Shown piece by piece: positions 36,054-43,576 of a stretch of DNA of 46,941 nt. Source of the stretch: Azohydromonas aeria (GTDB taxonomy: Bacteria; Pseudomonadota; Gammaproteobacteria; Burkholderiales; Burkholderiaceae_C). Positions within the stretch are counted from its first letter, which is position 1; each line of letters opens with the position of its first letter. The DNA lies in assembly GCF_009760915.1 (NCBI RefSeq), contig NZ_VIDQ01000060.1, forward strand, positions 1 to 46,941, in the 5' to 3' direction. The translations under genes and the position numbers were made by a program. The notes under the pieces were generated by a model, which saw only the letters and a list, made by a program, of their open reading frames with translations, had not been told where the DNA came from and ran no database searches.

Positions 36054-36453
36054 GCTGCACTCCGCGGCCGTGCTCCCAGTAGGGCAGGATGTCCCGGGGC
36101 AGCGTCATGGGGTCGAAGGGCTTGACGATCAGCCCCGTGGCGCCGTGCTCCAGCAGCGCCTCGAGCTCGTCGGGCATGGCCTTGGCCGTCATGAACACCA
36201 CCGGCACGCCCTGCATGCACTCCATCTGGCGCATCGCCGCCAGCGTCTCCGGGCCGCTGAGGTCGGGCATCATCACGTCGAGCAGCACCAGGTCGGGCCT
36301 GAACTGCGGCGCCTGCTGCAGCGCGCTGCGCCCGCCCGGGCACAGGCACATCTCGTAGCCGCCGACGGTGCCGAGGCTGAACTCCAGGATCATGCGAATG
36401 TCGGCGTCGTCCTCGACGCACATCACGCGGCGCAGTTGGTTCGTCTGGCCCAT
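36040..36453 (-). CDS. Single-domain response regulator (CheY-like)
   Basis: This 137-aa protein consists only of a receiver domain. The acidic pocket is VEDDADIRM (14-16), the phospho-acceptor Asp59 is in LVLLDVMMPDLSGPE, and the switch/Lys region is VVFMTAKAMPDELEALLEHG then LIVKPFDPMTLPRD. No output domain follows, so it acts as a phosphorelay intermediate or by protein contact. It starts at ATG 36453, 15 bp downstream of the hybrid kinase stop, and overlaps the Hpt gene. Confidence 0.92.
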   Translation of the reverse strand: MGQTNQLRRVMCVEDDADIRMILEFSLGTVGGYEMCLCPGGRSALQQAPQFRPDLVLLDVMMPDLSGPETLAAMRQMECMQGVPVVFMTAKAMPDELEALLEHGATGLIVKPFDPMTLPRDILPYWEHGRGVQHVPD

Positions 36454-36468
36454 CGGGTGAGCTCCTTC

Positions 36469-38259
36469 CTACTTGACGTTGTTGGCACCGGGCCGCGCCG
36501 CGCTGCCCAGCACGTTGAGCACGGCCTGCGCCAGGTCCTGCGGGCCGCTGCGCGCGGCGTTGAGCCAGGGCAGGCCCACGCTGTCGCAGAAGGCGCGGTC
36601 CACGGTGTCGCCGTAGAGCAGCACGGGGCGGCCGCCGGCCAGGCGGCGCAGCGCGGTGCAGAACTCCACCGGCGCGCCCTGTTCCTTGGGATTGCCCACC
36701 ACCAGTGCCGGCGGCGCGTCGAGCCGCAGCGCCGCGGCCTGCTCCAGGCTGGCGGCGCTTTCCACGCGGCACAGCGGCGCGAGCCAGCCGGCCACGCGGC
36801 GGCGCGCCTCGAAGTCGCTTTCGACGTGCAGCACGACCGGGCCGCCGGCGCGCGGCGCGGCGCCGTTGGCCGGGAACCACAGGCTGAACGAGCCGCCCTG
36901 GGCCACGTCGTCGGCCGTGATGCGCCCGCCCATGCGCTCGACGAGCATGCGCGTGATGTACAGCCCCAGTCCCGTGCCGCCCTGGGCGCGGCGGTCGGTG
37001 CCGTCGGCCTGCGAGAACTTCTCGAACATGCGCGCCCGGAAGCGCGGGTCGATGCCCGGGCCGCGGTCGCGCACGGTCACGCGCACGCCCTGCGCCGCCG
37101 GGGCCAGCGTCACGCTCACCGCCTCGCCCGCGGGCGTGTGCTTGATGGCGTTGGACAGCAGGTTGGCCATGACCTGCTGGAAGCGGTCGGCGTCCAGGCG
37201 CACTTCCACCGGCGTGGCGTCGAGCCCCTCGCTCGCGAGCTTCACGCCGGCACGGTCGGCATAGCCCTGGTTGGCGCTCAGCGCCTCGCGCAGCAGCGGC
37301 GCCAGCGCCTGCGGGCGCTGGTGCAGCACGAGGCGGTCGCCTTCGAGCTTGGTGAGGTCGAGGATGTCGTCGATGAGCCGTCCCAGCCGCGTGCCGTTGC
37401 GCCGCGCCACTTCCAGCAGCGACAGCGCCGGCGGCGGCAGCGCGCCGGCGGCGCCGCCGGCCAGCAGCCCCAGGGCGCCCAGCACCGAGGTCAGCGGCGT
37501 GCGCAGCTCGTGGCTGACGGTGGCCAGGAACTCGTCCTTCATGCGCTCGACCTGGCGCTGCTCGGTGAGGTCGCGCAGCACCAGCGTGAAGTGCACGCGG
37601 TCCTGGTCGCGCCACTCGCTCAGGCCGAGCTCGGCCACGAACTCCTCGCCGCCGACGCGGCGCAGCCGGCACTCGCGCTGCGCCAGCAGCGCCGTGAGCT
37701 CCATGCCGAAGACAGAGCGGCACGTGGCGCCCGCGGCCAGCGGGCGGCCGTGCAGGTCGGCCAGCGTGTGCGCGGCGCGGTTGAACTCCTCCAGCCGGCC
37801 CGAGGCGTCGAGCGTGAGCACCGGGTCGAGGATGTTGTCGAGGATGTCGCTCTGGCGCTGCGCCAGCGTGGCGATCTGCGACTGCAGCCCCAGCACGTCC
37901 TCGTAGTGGCGCAGCTTGGCGCGCAGCAGCCCGGCGCTCACCGGGCGCGCCAGGAAGTCGTCGGCGCCGTTCTCCAGCGCGTGGATGAAATGCTCCTCGC
38001 CCTGCAGCGAGGACGTGACGATCACCGGCATCCAGCGCCCGCCGTCGAGCTCGCGCATGCGGCGCGTGACCTCGAAGCCGTCCATGTCGGGCATGAGCAG
38101 GTCCAGCAGCACGGCGTCGGGGCGGCTGCACTGCATCAGCGCCAGCGCCGCGTGGCCGCTGTCGGCGCCCACCACGAAGTGGCCCAGATCGCGCACCAGC
38201 GCGCACAGCGCTTCGCGCGACTCGGCGATGTCATCGACGACCAGGATCTGCAGCTGCAT
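36469..38259 (-). CDS. Hybrid sensor histidine kinase (REC-PAS-HisKA-HATPase-pseudoREC)
   Basis: This 596-aa cytoplasmic kinase has no membrane segment. Order: receiver 1-~120 (phospho-acceptor Asp53 in AVLLDLLMPDMDGFEV), PAS-like ~135-235 (DNILDPVLTLDASGRLEEFN), HisKA with His250 in FLATVSHELRTPLTSVLG, and HATPase ~350-470 (NLLSNAIKHTPAGE, RDRGPGIDPRF, GGTGLGLYITRMLVERMGG). The last ~115 residues look like a second receiver without an acceptor Asp (ALVVGNPKEQGAPVEFC). In the first receiver the usual conserved Lys is Arg (FLARPVSAG, residue 105), which could alter phosphorylation. The start at ATG 38259 was chosen because the protein begins like a receiver (MQLQILVVDD). It is the first gene of the operon. 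Confidence 0.9.
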   Translation of the reverse strand: MQLQILVVDDIAESREALCALVRDLGHFVVGADSGHAALALMQCSRPDAVLLDLLMPDMDGFEVTRRMRELDGGRWMPVIVTSSLQGEEHFIHALENGADDFLARPVSAGLLRAKLRHYEDVLGLQSQIATLAQRQSDILDNILDPVLTLDASGRLEEFNRAAHTLADLHGRPLAAGATCRSVFGMELTALLAQRECRLRRVGGEEFVAELGLSEWRDQDRVHFTLVLRDLTEQRQVERMKDEFLATVSHELRTPLTSVLGALGLLAGGAAGALPPPALSLLEVARRNGTRLGRLIDDILDLTKLEGDRLVLHQRPQALAPLLREALSANQGYADRAGVKLASEGLDATPVEVRLDADRFQQVMANLLSNAIKHTPAGEAVSVTLAPAAQGVRVTVRDRGPGIDPRFRARMFEKFSQADGTDRRAQGGTGLGLYITRMLVERMGGRITADDVAQGGSFSLWFPANGAAPRAGGPVVLHVESDFEARRRVAGWLAPLCRVESAASLEQAAALRLDAPPALVVGNPKEQGAPVEFCTALRRLAGGRPVLLYGDTVDRAFCDSVGLPWLNAARSGPQDLAQAVLNVLGSAARPGANNVK

Positions 38260-38450
38260 GGGGAAGGAACGGGGGCGGGGCAAGGCCGGCGTGAGGGTGG
38301 CGAAAGCCCGGCCACGGCACGCGGCCGGCGGGCAGGGACGGCCATCCTAGACGCAGCACCGGCGCCGGCGCGGTGCGGCGCACGCACGCGATGGCCGGGT
38401 TTGACAAAGCTTTCACAATTTCCCGCGCCGCCTGGGCTCCAATAGCTCCA

Positions 38451-38525
38451 TCGCAGCCGGTTGGCCGTCGCCGCAAGGCACGGCGCCCCAAGGAGCCGGC
38501 TGCGAGGTTTTTGTGCTTGTTTTCC
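38451..38525. ncRNA. Candidate structured RNA / hairpin upstream of nifB
   Basis: A perfect 10-bp stem (38451-38460 TCGCAGCCGG with 38496-38505 CCGGCTGCGA) encloses a loop that can pair further (TTGG with CCAA, CCGT with ACGG). It is followed on the + strand by a T-rich tail (TTTTT at 38508-38512, TTTT at 38520-38523). This looks like a small structured transcript with its own terminator, or a terminator alone. The direction is not certain; no gene precedes it on the + strand. Confidence 0.4.
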
Positions 38526-38551
38526 TCCCTGGCGCCCTGAAAGCGCCTTGC

Positions 38552-38592
38552 GCCTGCCCCGTGTGCCTCCTGGCCGCGCGGCAGGCTTTTTT
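38552..38592 (+). terminator. Rho-independent terminator-like hairpin upstream of nifB
   Basis: Stem GCCTGCC (38552-38558) and GGCAGGC (38580-38586), ~21-nt loop, followed immediately by six T (38587-38592). It could end the candidate upstream RNA and shield the nifB promoter from read-through. There is no annotated + strand gene immediately upstream for it to terminate. Confidence 0.55.
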
Positions 38593-38624
38593 CCTTGGGG
38601 CGGCGCTGCGCCGCTTGTCGCGAT

Positions 38625-38640
38625 TGTCCGGATGCCCACA
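38625..38640 (+). promoter_or_regulatory. NifA upstream activator site for nifB
   Basis: TGT-CCGGATGCCC-ACA: an exact TGT-N10-ACA NifA-binding motif, about 60 bp upstream of the -24 element, within the usual range for NifA activation of sigma-54 promoters. Confidence 0.8.
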
Positions 38641-38684
38641 TCGGCCGCCGCGGCCAAGTGCTTGATTTGCCTGCATTCGCGCCC

Positions 38685-38700
38685 TGGCACGGCTCTGGCA
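38685..38700 (+). promoter_or_regulatory. Sigma-54 (-24/-12) promoter of nifB
   Basis: TGGCACGGCTCTGGCA: GG and GC dinucleotides are separated by exactly 10 bp, with only one departure from TGGCAC-N5-TTGCA. The expected transcription start is near 38711, giving a short leader before the GAGAGG ribosome site at 38725-38730. Confidence 0.82.
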
Positions 38701-38736
38701 ATGGAGTGCGCACTTCCGGCATCCGAGAGGCGCGTC

Positions 38737-40323
38737 ATGTCCGACACCACCGCATTCGTTTCGATCGAGGGATTGAAGAAGGGCCGCCAGGCCGTGAGCC
38801 AGATCCTGGAGACCGCGGCCGGCGGTGGTTGCGGCAGCACCGGTGGCTCCGGCAAGGCCAGCTGCGGCTCTTCGGGCGGCCCTGACGACATGCCGCAGGA
38901 GATCTGGGACAAGGTCAAGAACCATCCCTGCTACTCCGAAGAGGCGCACCACCACTACGCCCGCATGCACGTGGCCGTGGCCCCGGCCTGCAACATCCAG
39001 TGCAACTACTGCAATCGCAAGTACGACTGCTCCAACGAGAGCCGCCCCGGCGTCGTGAGCCAGAAGCTCACGCCTGAGCAGGCCGTGAAGAAGGTGCTGG
39101 CCGTGGCCAGCGAGATCCCGCAGATGACGGTGCTGGGCATCGCCGGGCCCGGCGACGCGCTGGCCAACCCGAAGAAGACCTTCGAGACCTTCCGCATGCT
39201 CCAAGAGCAGGCGCCCGACATCAAGCTGTGCCTCTCGACCAACGGGCTGGCGCTGCCGCAGATGGTCGATGAGATCTGCAAGTACAACATCGACCACGTC
39301 ACGATCACCATCAACATGGTCGATCCGCTGGTGGGCGAGAAGATCTATCCCTGGATCTTCTGGGATCACCGCCGCGTCACGGGCCTGGAGGCCGCCACCA
39401 TCCTGCACCAGCAGCAGATGAAGGGCCTGGAAATGCTCACCGCGCGCGGCGTGCTCACCAAGATCAACTCGGTGTTGATCCCGGGCATCAACGACGACCA
39501 CCTCATCGAGGTGAACCGCGAGGTCAAGAAGCGCGGCGCGTTCCTGCACAACATCATGCCGCTGATCTCCGAGCCCGAGCACGGCACCTACTTCGGCCTC
39601 AACGGCCAGCGCGGCCCCAGCGCCCAGGAGCTCAAGGCGGTGCAGGACGCCTGCATGGGCGGCGCCAACCTCATGCGCCATTGCCGCCAGTGCCGCGCCG
39701 ACGCCGTGGGGCTGCTGGGCGAGGACCGCTCCGACGAGTTCACGCTCGACAAGATCGAGGAGATGGAGATCGTCTACGACCTCGACAAGCGCCGCGCCTA
39801 TCAGCAGGGCGTCGAGACCGAGCGCCAGGCCCAGCACGCGGCCAAGGAGGCCGCCCTGGCCGCGGCCGCCGCCGCCGACGGCGTGGACGAGGACATGAAG
39901 GTGCTCGTGGCCGTGGCCACGGAAGGCCACGGCAAGGTCAACCAGCACTTCGGCCACGCCACCGAGTTCCAGATCTACGAGGTCAGCAAGGCCGGGGCCG
40001 TCTTCGTCGGCCACCGCCGCGTGGACCTGTACTGCCAGGGCGGCTTCGGCGAGGACGAGCAGCTGCCCTCGATCGTCAACGCCATCAACGACTGCCACGC
40101 GGTGCTGGTGTCCAAGATCGGCGCGTGCCCGCGCGACGAGCTCAAGGCCGCGGGCATCGAGCCGGTGGACCAGTACGCGCACGAGTTCATCGAGAAGGCC
40201 GCGCTGGACTGGTTCGGCGACTACCGCCGGCGCATTGCCGGCGGCGAGATCACGCACCAGCCGCGAGGCGACGCGCGCATCCGCCAGGGCGCCTACACGG
40301 GCGGCGCCGAAGCTGCGGCCTGA
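38737..40323 (+). CDS. nifB: Nitrogenase cofactor biosynthesis protein NifB
   Basis: This 528-aa radical-SAM enzyme builds NifB-co, the Fe-S-carbide precursor of FeMo-co. The start at ATG 38737 follows GAGAGG. The radical-SAM cluster is Cys85, Cys89, Cys92 (CNIQCNYCNRKYDC). Other family marks are VLGIAGPGDALANP, LCLSTNGLALP, NIDHVTITINMVD, RGVLTKINSVLIPGINDDHL and HCRQCRADAVGLLGEDR. A Gly/Ser/Cys-rich N-terminal tail (~30-50) precedes the core. From ~387 a C-terminal NifX/NafY-like cofactor-binding domain begins (MKVLVAVATEGHGKVNQHFG). It is the first gene of a NifA-controlled operon. Confidence 0.97.
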   Translation: MSDTTAFVSIEGLKKGRQAVSQILETAAGGGCGSTGGSGKASCGSSGGPDDMPQEIWDKVKNHPCYSEEAHHHYARMHVAVAPACNIQCNYCNRKYDCSNESRPGVVSQKLTPEQAVKKVLAVASEIPQMTVLGIAGPGDALANPKKTFETFRMLQEQAPDIKLCLSTNGLALPQMVDEICKYNIDHVTITINMVDPLVGEKIYPWIFWDHRRVTGLEAATILHQQQMKGLEMLTARGVLTKINSVLIPGINDDHLIEVNREVKKRGAFLHNIMPLISEPEHGTYFGLNGQRGPSAQELKAVQDACMGGANLMRHCRQCRADAVGLLGEDRSDEFTLDKIEEMEIVYDLDKRRAYQQGVETERQAQHAAKEAALAAAAAADGVDEDMKVLVAVATEGHGKVNQHFGHATEFQIYEVSKAGAVFVGHRRVDLYCQGGFGEDEQLPSIVNAINDCHAVLVSKIGACPRDELKAAGIEPVDQYAHEFIEKAALDWFGDYRRRIAGGEITHQPRGDARIRQGAYTGGAEAAA

Positions 40324-40373
40324 ACTCCGCCCCTGCCCGTATCCCGCATCCCCATCCCCAAGGAGAGCCCACC

Positions 40374-40568
40374 ATGGCTTACAAGATCATCGCTTCCCAA
40401 TGCTCGGGCTGCTCGGCCTGCGAGCCCGAGTGCCCGAACATGGCCATCCGCGAAAAGGGCGGCACCTTCATCATCGACTCGGCCAAGTGCACCGAGTGCG
40501 AGGGCCACTTCGACGCGCCGCAGTGCGTGGCTGTGTGCCCGGTGGACGGCTGCATCAGGAAGGTTTGA
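40374..40568 (+). CDS. fdxN: Nif-specific 2x[4Fe-4S] ferredoxin (FdxN-type)
   Basis: This 64-aa ferredoxin has a strong AAGGAGAG ribosome site. The first cluster is CSGCSACEPECP (Cys10, 13, 16, 20). The second is CTECEGHFDAPQCVAVCP (Cys39, 42, 51, 55), with the 8-residue insertion between the second and third Cys that typifies nif-linked ferredoxins, and an extra Cys60. It is the electron donor thought to serve NifB or nitrogenase. It lies 50 bp after nifB, as in many diazotrophs. Confidence 0.93.
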   Translation: MAYKIIASQCSGCSACEPECPNMAIREKGGTFIIDSAKCTECEGHFDAPQCVAVCPVDGCIRKV

Positions 40569-40595
40569 GGCCCTGGCCCACAGATCAAGGACAAG

Positions 40596-40982
40596 ATGAT
40601 GATGCAACCCAACTTCTCGCTCACGCCGGCGGCGGTGAAATTCATGCGCCGCATGGTGCGCTTTTCCGAGACGCCGGCCGGCGGCTTCCGGCTCACGGTG
40701 ACGCCGGGCGGATGCTCGGGCTACAGCGCCGAGTTCAGCGTCGAGGCCGCGCCCCGCGCCGGCGACGCGGAGCAGGCGGTCGAGGGCCTGCGCATGTTCC
40801 TGCCCGCCGAGAGCCGGCTGCTGCTCGACGGCGTGACCATCGACCACGTGGACACGCCGCTGCAGTCGGGCTTTACTTTTGCCAACACCCCTGGGGGCGC
40901 CTGCGGTTGCAGCTCCAGCGGCGAAGGCGCCGCGCCGCCGGCCGAGGCCAGCGTGTCGCTGTCTTCCATCAAGCGCATGTGA
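40596..40982 (+). CDS. Nif-linked IscA/HesB-like iron-sulfur assembly protein
   Basis: This 128-aa A-type carrier homologue has Cys40 in VTPGGCSGYSAEF and the C-terminal pair Cys103/Cys105 in GGACGCSSSGEG, the three-cysteine pattern that holds an Fe-S cluster. Three ATGs follow each other at 40596; AAGGA lies just upstream, so the second or third may be the real start. It presumably delivers clusters to NifB or nitrogenase. The C-terminal ~20 residues (PPAEASVSLSSIKRM) are beyond the usual end. Confidence 0.88.
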   Translation: MMMQPNFSLTPAAVKFMRRMVRFSETPAGGFRLTVTPGGCSGYSAEFSVEAAPRAGDAEQAVEGLRMFLPAESRLLLDGVTIDHVDTPLQSGFTFANTPGGACGCSSSGEGAAPPAEASVSLSSIKRM

Positions 40983-40990
40983 GCGAAGCC

Positions 40991-41557
40991 ATGGACGCGG
41001 CTGCGGGCTTCGACGCCGCGGTGCTTGGGCTGGCCCTGCCGCCCAGCGTGGAGGCGGCCCTGGCCGAGGCCGGCCGGCTGCGCGCCGACCCGCCGGCGGC
41101 CATGGCCGCGCTCATGCGCGCGCAGGCCCTGGCGCCCGACCATCCGGCGGTGCTGATCGCGCTGTACCGCCACCACTTCTACGGGCACCGCCTGCACGCC
41201 GCGCGCGACGTGGCGCGCCAGGCGCTGCGCGTCGCGGCGCAGGCGCTGGGGCTGCCGGCGGTGTGGCGCCACGTGCGCCTGGAGCCGCTGCCCGGGGCGC
41301 GCCACGAGCCGGCCACGCGCTTCTACCTGTTCGTGCTCAAGGGCTACGTCTACCTGAGCCTGCGCCTGGACGACGGCGTGGAGGCGCGCGACGCGCTGGC
41401 GCTGCTGCGCGCCCTCGACCCCGAGGACTGCGTCGGCGCGGCACTGCTCGAAGGCGTGCGCCGGCGCGCGCTGGAAGGCAGCGCCGACGACGAGGACCCG
41501 GCACCGGTGCCCGTGGCCACCGGTGCGGCGGCCTGGAACCGGTTCACGCCGGCCTGA
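40991..41557 (+). CDS. Nif-cluster TPR-like protein
   Basis: This 188-aa helical protein starts at ATG 40991; GTG 40979, overlapping the previous stop, is in frame too. TPR-like helix pairs are visible: AAMAALMRAQALAPDHPAVL, ALYRHHFYGHRLHAARDVAR and LFVLKGYVYLSLRLDDGVEA with ALALLRALDPEDCVGA. It is commonly found between nifB/fdxN and the LRV gene in Burkholderiales-type nif clusters. No direct function is known. Protein-protein scaffolding in Fe-S assembly is the likely role, inferred from repeats and location. Confidence 0.75.
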   Translation: MDAAAGFDAAVLGLALPPSVEAALAEAGRLRADPPAAMAALMRAQALAPDHPAVLIALYRHHFYGHRLHAARDVARQALRVAAQALGLPAVWRHVRLEPLPGARHEPATRFYLFVLKGYVYLSLRLDDGVEARDALALLRALDPEDCVGAALLEGVRRRALEGSADDEDPAPVPVATGAAAWNRFTPA

Positions 41558-41574
41558 GCGGGGGAGGGCGCGCG

Positions 41575-42339
41575 ATGAACGACATCCCGGCCCTGGACTG
41601 GCAGGGCGCGCCGCTGACCGAGGCCGCCTGCGCCGCCTGCGCGCACGCGGCGCTACAGGCGGCCGGCGGCTGCGAGCGCGGGCGCTGCTGCATGCAGGAC
41701 GCCTACGCGCGGCGCATCGACCGCTTCTTCCGCACGCACCCGCAGCTTGCCAACGCGCACCTGGCGCATCCGTACTTCGAGGTGCGCGCCATTGCCGCAC
41801 GGCATGCCGACCTGTTCCGGCTGCCGGCGCTGTTGGACGACCCGGACGAGACGGTGCGCATGCAACTGGCGCTGCGCCTGCCGCAGCGGCTGCTGGAGCG
41901 CCTGGCGCTGGACCCGCACCGCGAGGTGCGCATCCGCGTGGCGCAGCGCATCGCCGCCGAGACGCTGCCGTCGCTGCTCAAGGACCCCGACTACCAGGTG
42001 CGCCAGACCGTGGCGCGCCGGCTGCCCGAAGCGCTGCTGCCGCTGCTCAAGCACGACGCCGACCTGCAGGTGCGGCTGGAAGTGGCGCGGCGGCTGGCCA
42101 TGCCCGCGCTGCTGGGCCTGGCGCAGGACCCGGCTCCCGAGGTGCGGCGCATTGTGGCCGAGCGGCTGCCCGCGCCGCTGCTGCACGCGCTCGCCGCCGA
42201 CCCCGACTGGACCGTGCGCTGGGAGGCCGCCGGCCGCGCCCAGGGCGCGGTGCTGGAGCGGCTGCTGGCCGACGACGAACCCGAGGTGCGCGAGCGCGCC
42301 GCCGCGCGCCGCGCCGAACTGGAGTGCCCCCATGGCTGA
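41575..42339 (+). CDS. LRV (leucine-rich variant repeat) [4Fe-4S] protein
   Basis: This 254-aa protein starts at ATG 41575 after GGGGGAGGG. The N-terminus has the cysteine set CAACAHAALQAAGGCERGRC (Cys19, 22, 33, 38, plus 39), matching the Fe-S N-domain of the Azotobacter LRV protein encoded near nifB. Residues ~60-245 hold about eight 24-residue repeats of the type LLKDPDYQVRQTVARRLPEA and LALDPHREVRIRVAQRI. These stack into a right-handed superhelix. The exact role in nitrogen fixation is not known. It overlaps nifZ by 8 bp. Confidence 0.88.
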   Translation: MNDIPALDWQGAPLTEAACAACAHAALQAAGGCERGRCCMQDAYARRIDRFFRTHPQLANAHLAHPYFEVRAIAARHADLFRLPALLDDPDETVRMQLALRLPQRLLERLALDPHREVRIRVAQRIAAETLPSLLKDPDYQVRQTVARRLPEALLPLLKHDADLQVRLEVARRLAMPALLGLAQDPAPEVRRIVAERLPAPLLHALAADPDWTVRWEAAGRAQGAVLERLLADDEPEVRERAAARRAELECPHG

Positions 42340-42667
42340 CATCGCCCGAGACGACGACATCATCGAGATCGCGCTGCCGCCGCGCTTCGCCATGGGCGAG
42401 CGCGTCATCAGCCGCAGCGTCATCCGCAACGACGGCACCTACAACGGCCTGGACATCGGCGCGGTGCTGGTGCAGCGCGGCGAGGTCGGCTTCGTGCGTT
42501 CGATCGGCACCTTCCTGCAGCAGTTCTACATCTACGCCGTGGAGTTCCCGGAGACCGGCCACCGCGTGGGCATGCGCGCCAAGGAGCTGTGCACGCTGGA
42601 CCACCTGCCCGAGGAGGTGCTGGCGCAGCTGGGCGAGCGTGCCGCGGAGCTGGACGCGCTGCGCTGA
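42332..42667 (+). CDS. nifZ: NifZ family protein
   Basis: This 111-aa protein overlaps the LRV gene by 8 bp. The NifZ core is clear: PRFAMGERVISRSVIRNDGT, then GLDIGAVLVQRGEVGFVRSI, FLQQFYIYAVEFPETGHRVG and MRAKELCTLD. NifZ helps maturation of the second P-cluster of the MoFe protein. It is shorter than some NifZ (about 150 aa) and has lost no obvious core element. nifZ usually lies with nifW or nifB genes, in agreement with this operon. Confidence 0.9.
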   Translation: MADIARDDDIIEIALPPRFAMGERVISRSVIRNDGTYNGLDIGAVLVQRGEVGFVRSIGTFLQQFYIYAVEFPETGHRVGMRAKELCTLDHLPEEVLAQLGERAAELDALR

Positions 42668-42680
42668 AGGCCGGGGCCGC

Positions 42681-43040
42681 ATGAACGCCGCAGCCCTTGC
42701 CAAGCGCGCCGTGGCGCCGGCGCGCGAGCGCGTGGTCGAGCTCGACGGCGCGCGCATCCGCCGCGCGCTGCGCGGCCGCAAGCGCTACCGCTACGTGCAG
42801 CCGCGCGTGCAGCGCGAGGGCCTGGGCTGGCTGGTGGCCAGCCCCAACTGCTCGCGCAACATCGACCCCGCCGGCGGCGAGATCCCGGTGGCCTGGCTGG
42901 TGCCGGCCAACGGGGGGCGCTGGCTGCTGCACCGGCGCGACCACGCCCAGGGCTGCTGGGTGCTGCACTGCGCCGGCGTGACGCTGGCGCAGGCGCTGCA
43001 GGACCTGTGCGAGGACCCGCGGCGCGAGTTCTGGCCCTGA
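42681..43040 (+). CDS. Conserved nif-operon protein of unknown function
   Basis: This 119-aa protein starts at ATG 42681, 13 bp after nifZ, and ends 76 bp before the ferredoxin. It is basic at the N-terminus (RIRRALRGRKRYRYVQPRVQ) and has the motifs GWLVASPNCSRNIDPAGGE, PVAWLVPANGGRWLLHRRDH, AQGCWVLHCAG and LCEDPRREFWP, with Cys residues in NCSRNI, GCW and HC. The conserved-looking Trp, Cys and His residues suggest a real, folded, possibly cluster- or metal-interacting protein. I do not recognise a named family. Its place in the nif operon is the only functional hint. Confidence 0.75.
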   Translation: MNAAALAKRAVAPARERVVELDGARIRRALRGRKRYRYVQPRVQREGLGWLVASPNCSRNIDPAGGEIPVAWLVPANGGRWLLHRRDHAQGCWVLHCAGVTLAQALQDLCEDPRREFWP

Positions 43041-43116
43041 GCCGCCGGTAGCCGGTCCGGGACGGGCCGCCTTGCCCTTGCCGCTTTCCACCGCTTTCCC
43101 AACCCTGGAGCTGACC

Positions 43117-43422
43117 ATGCCCCAACTCACCGTGCTGCCTTCCAACAAGGTCATCGATGCCGCCGCCGGCCAGACCCTCCTGCAAGCCTTGCTCGCCGGC
43201 GGCGAGGCACTGCAGAGCAAGTGCAACGGCCAAGCCAGGTGCGGCGCCTGCCACGTCTTCGTGAAGGAGGGGCGCAAGGGGATCTCGCGCATCTCACCGG
43301 CCGAGAACGCCAAGCTCGACAGCATCGTCGGCGTGGGTGCCAAGTCGCGCCTGGCCTGCCAGGCGGTGCTGGGCGAGGAACCGGTGACGGTGGAACTGCT
43401 GGGGGCGCTGTCGGGGTTCTGA
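43117..43422 (+). CDS. [2Fe-2S] ferredoxin of the nif operon
   Basis: This 101-aa plant-type ferredoxin starts at ATG 43117 (MPQLTVLPSNKVIDAAAGQT), with CTGGAG a few bases upstream. The cluster ligands are Cys36, Cys42, Cys45 (KCNGQARCGACHVFV) and Cys81 (RLACQAVLG). The insertion between ligand loops carries GRKGISRISPAENAKLD. It probably transfers electrons to nitrogenase or a biosynthetic enzyme (compare FdxD and FdxB types). It is the last gene of the nifB operon; a large inverted repeat follows. Confidence 0.9.
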   Translation: MPQLTVLPSNKVIDAAAGQTLLQALLAGGEALQSKCNGQARCGACHVFVKEGRKGISRISPAENAKLDSIVGVGAKSRLACQAVLGEEPVTVELLGALSGF

Positions 43423-43470
43423 TACCAGTGGGTTCCAGCCAGTGAGACAACGAGCTGCTGGCCGAAGCCG

Positions 43471-43538
43471 GTAGGAGGCCCGCTTGCGGGCCGAACCCTG
43501 CCCAGGCCGCGGATTCGGCCCGCAAGCGGGCCTCCTAC
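43471..43538. terminator. Perfect 25-bp inverted repeat, probable bidirectional terminator
   Basis: The arm GTAGGAGGCCCGCTTGCGGG.. (43471-43495) pairs perfectly with 43514-43538 across an 18-bp loop. It lies between the convergent ferredoxin and draG genes. Each arm also contains a nested CCCGCTTGCGGG palindrome, typical of dispersed repeats recruited as terminators. No T-run follows. Confidence 0.6.
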
Positions 43539-43576
43539 CAGCGCTTGCGCGGGCAATCATTCAGCGCGAGTGCCGT

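Noticed and set aside
38401..38429. Sigma-70 promoter with TTGACA at 38401-38406
   Set aside because: No acceptable -10 element lies 16-18 bp downstream, so it is mentioned only as part of the candidate RNA finding.
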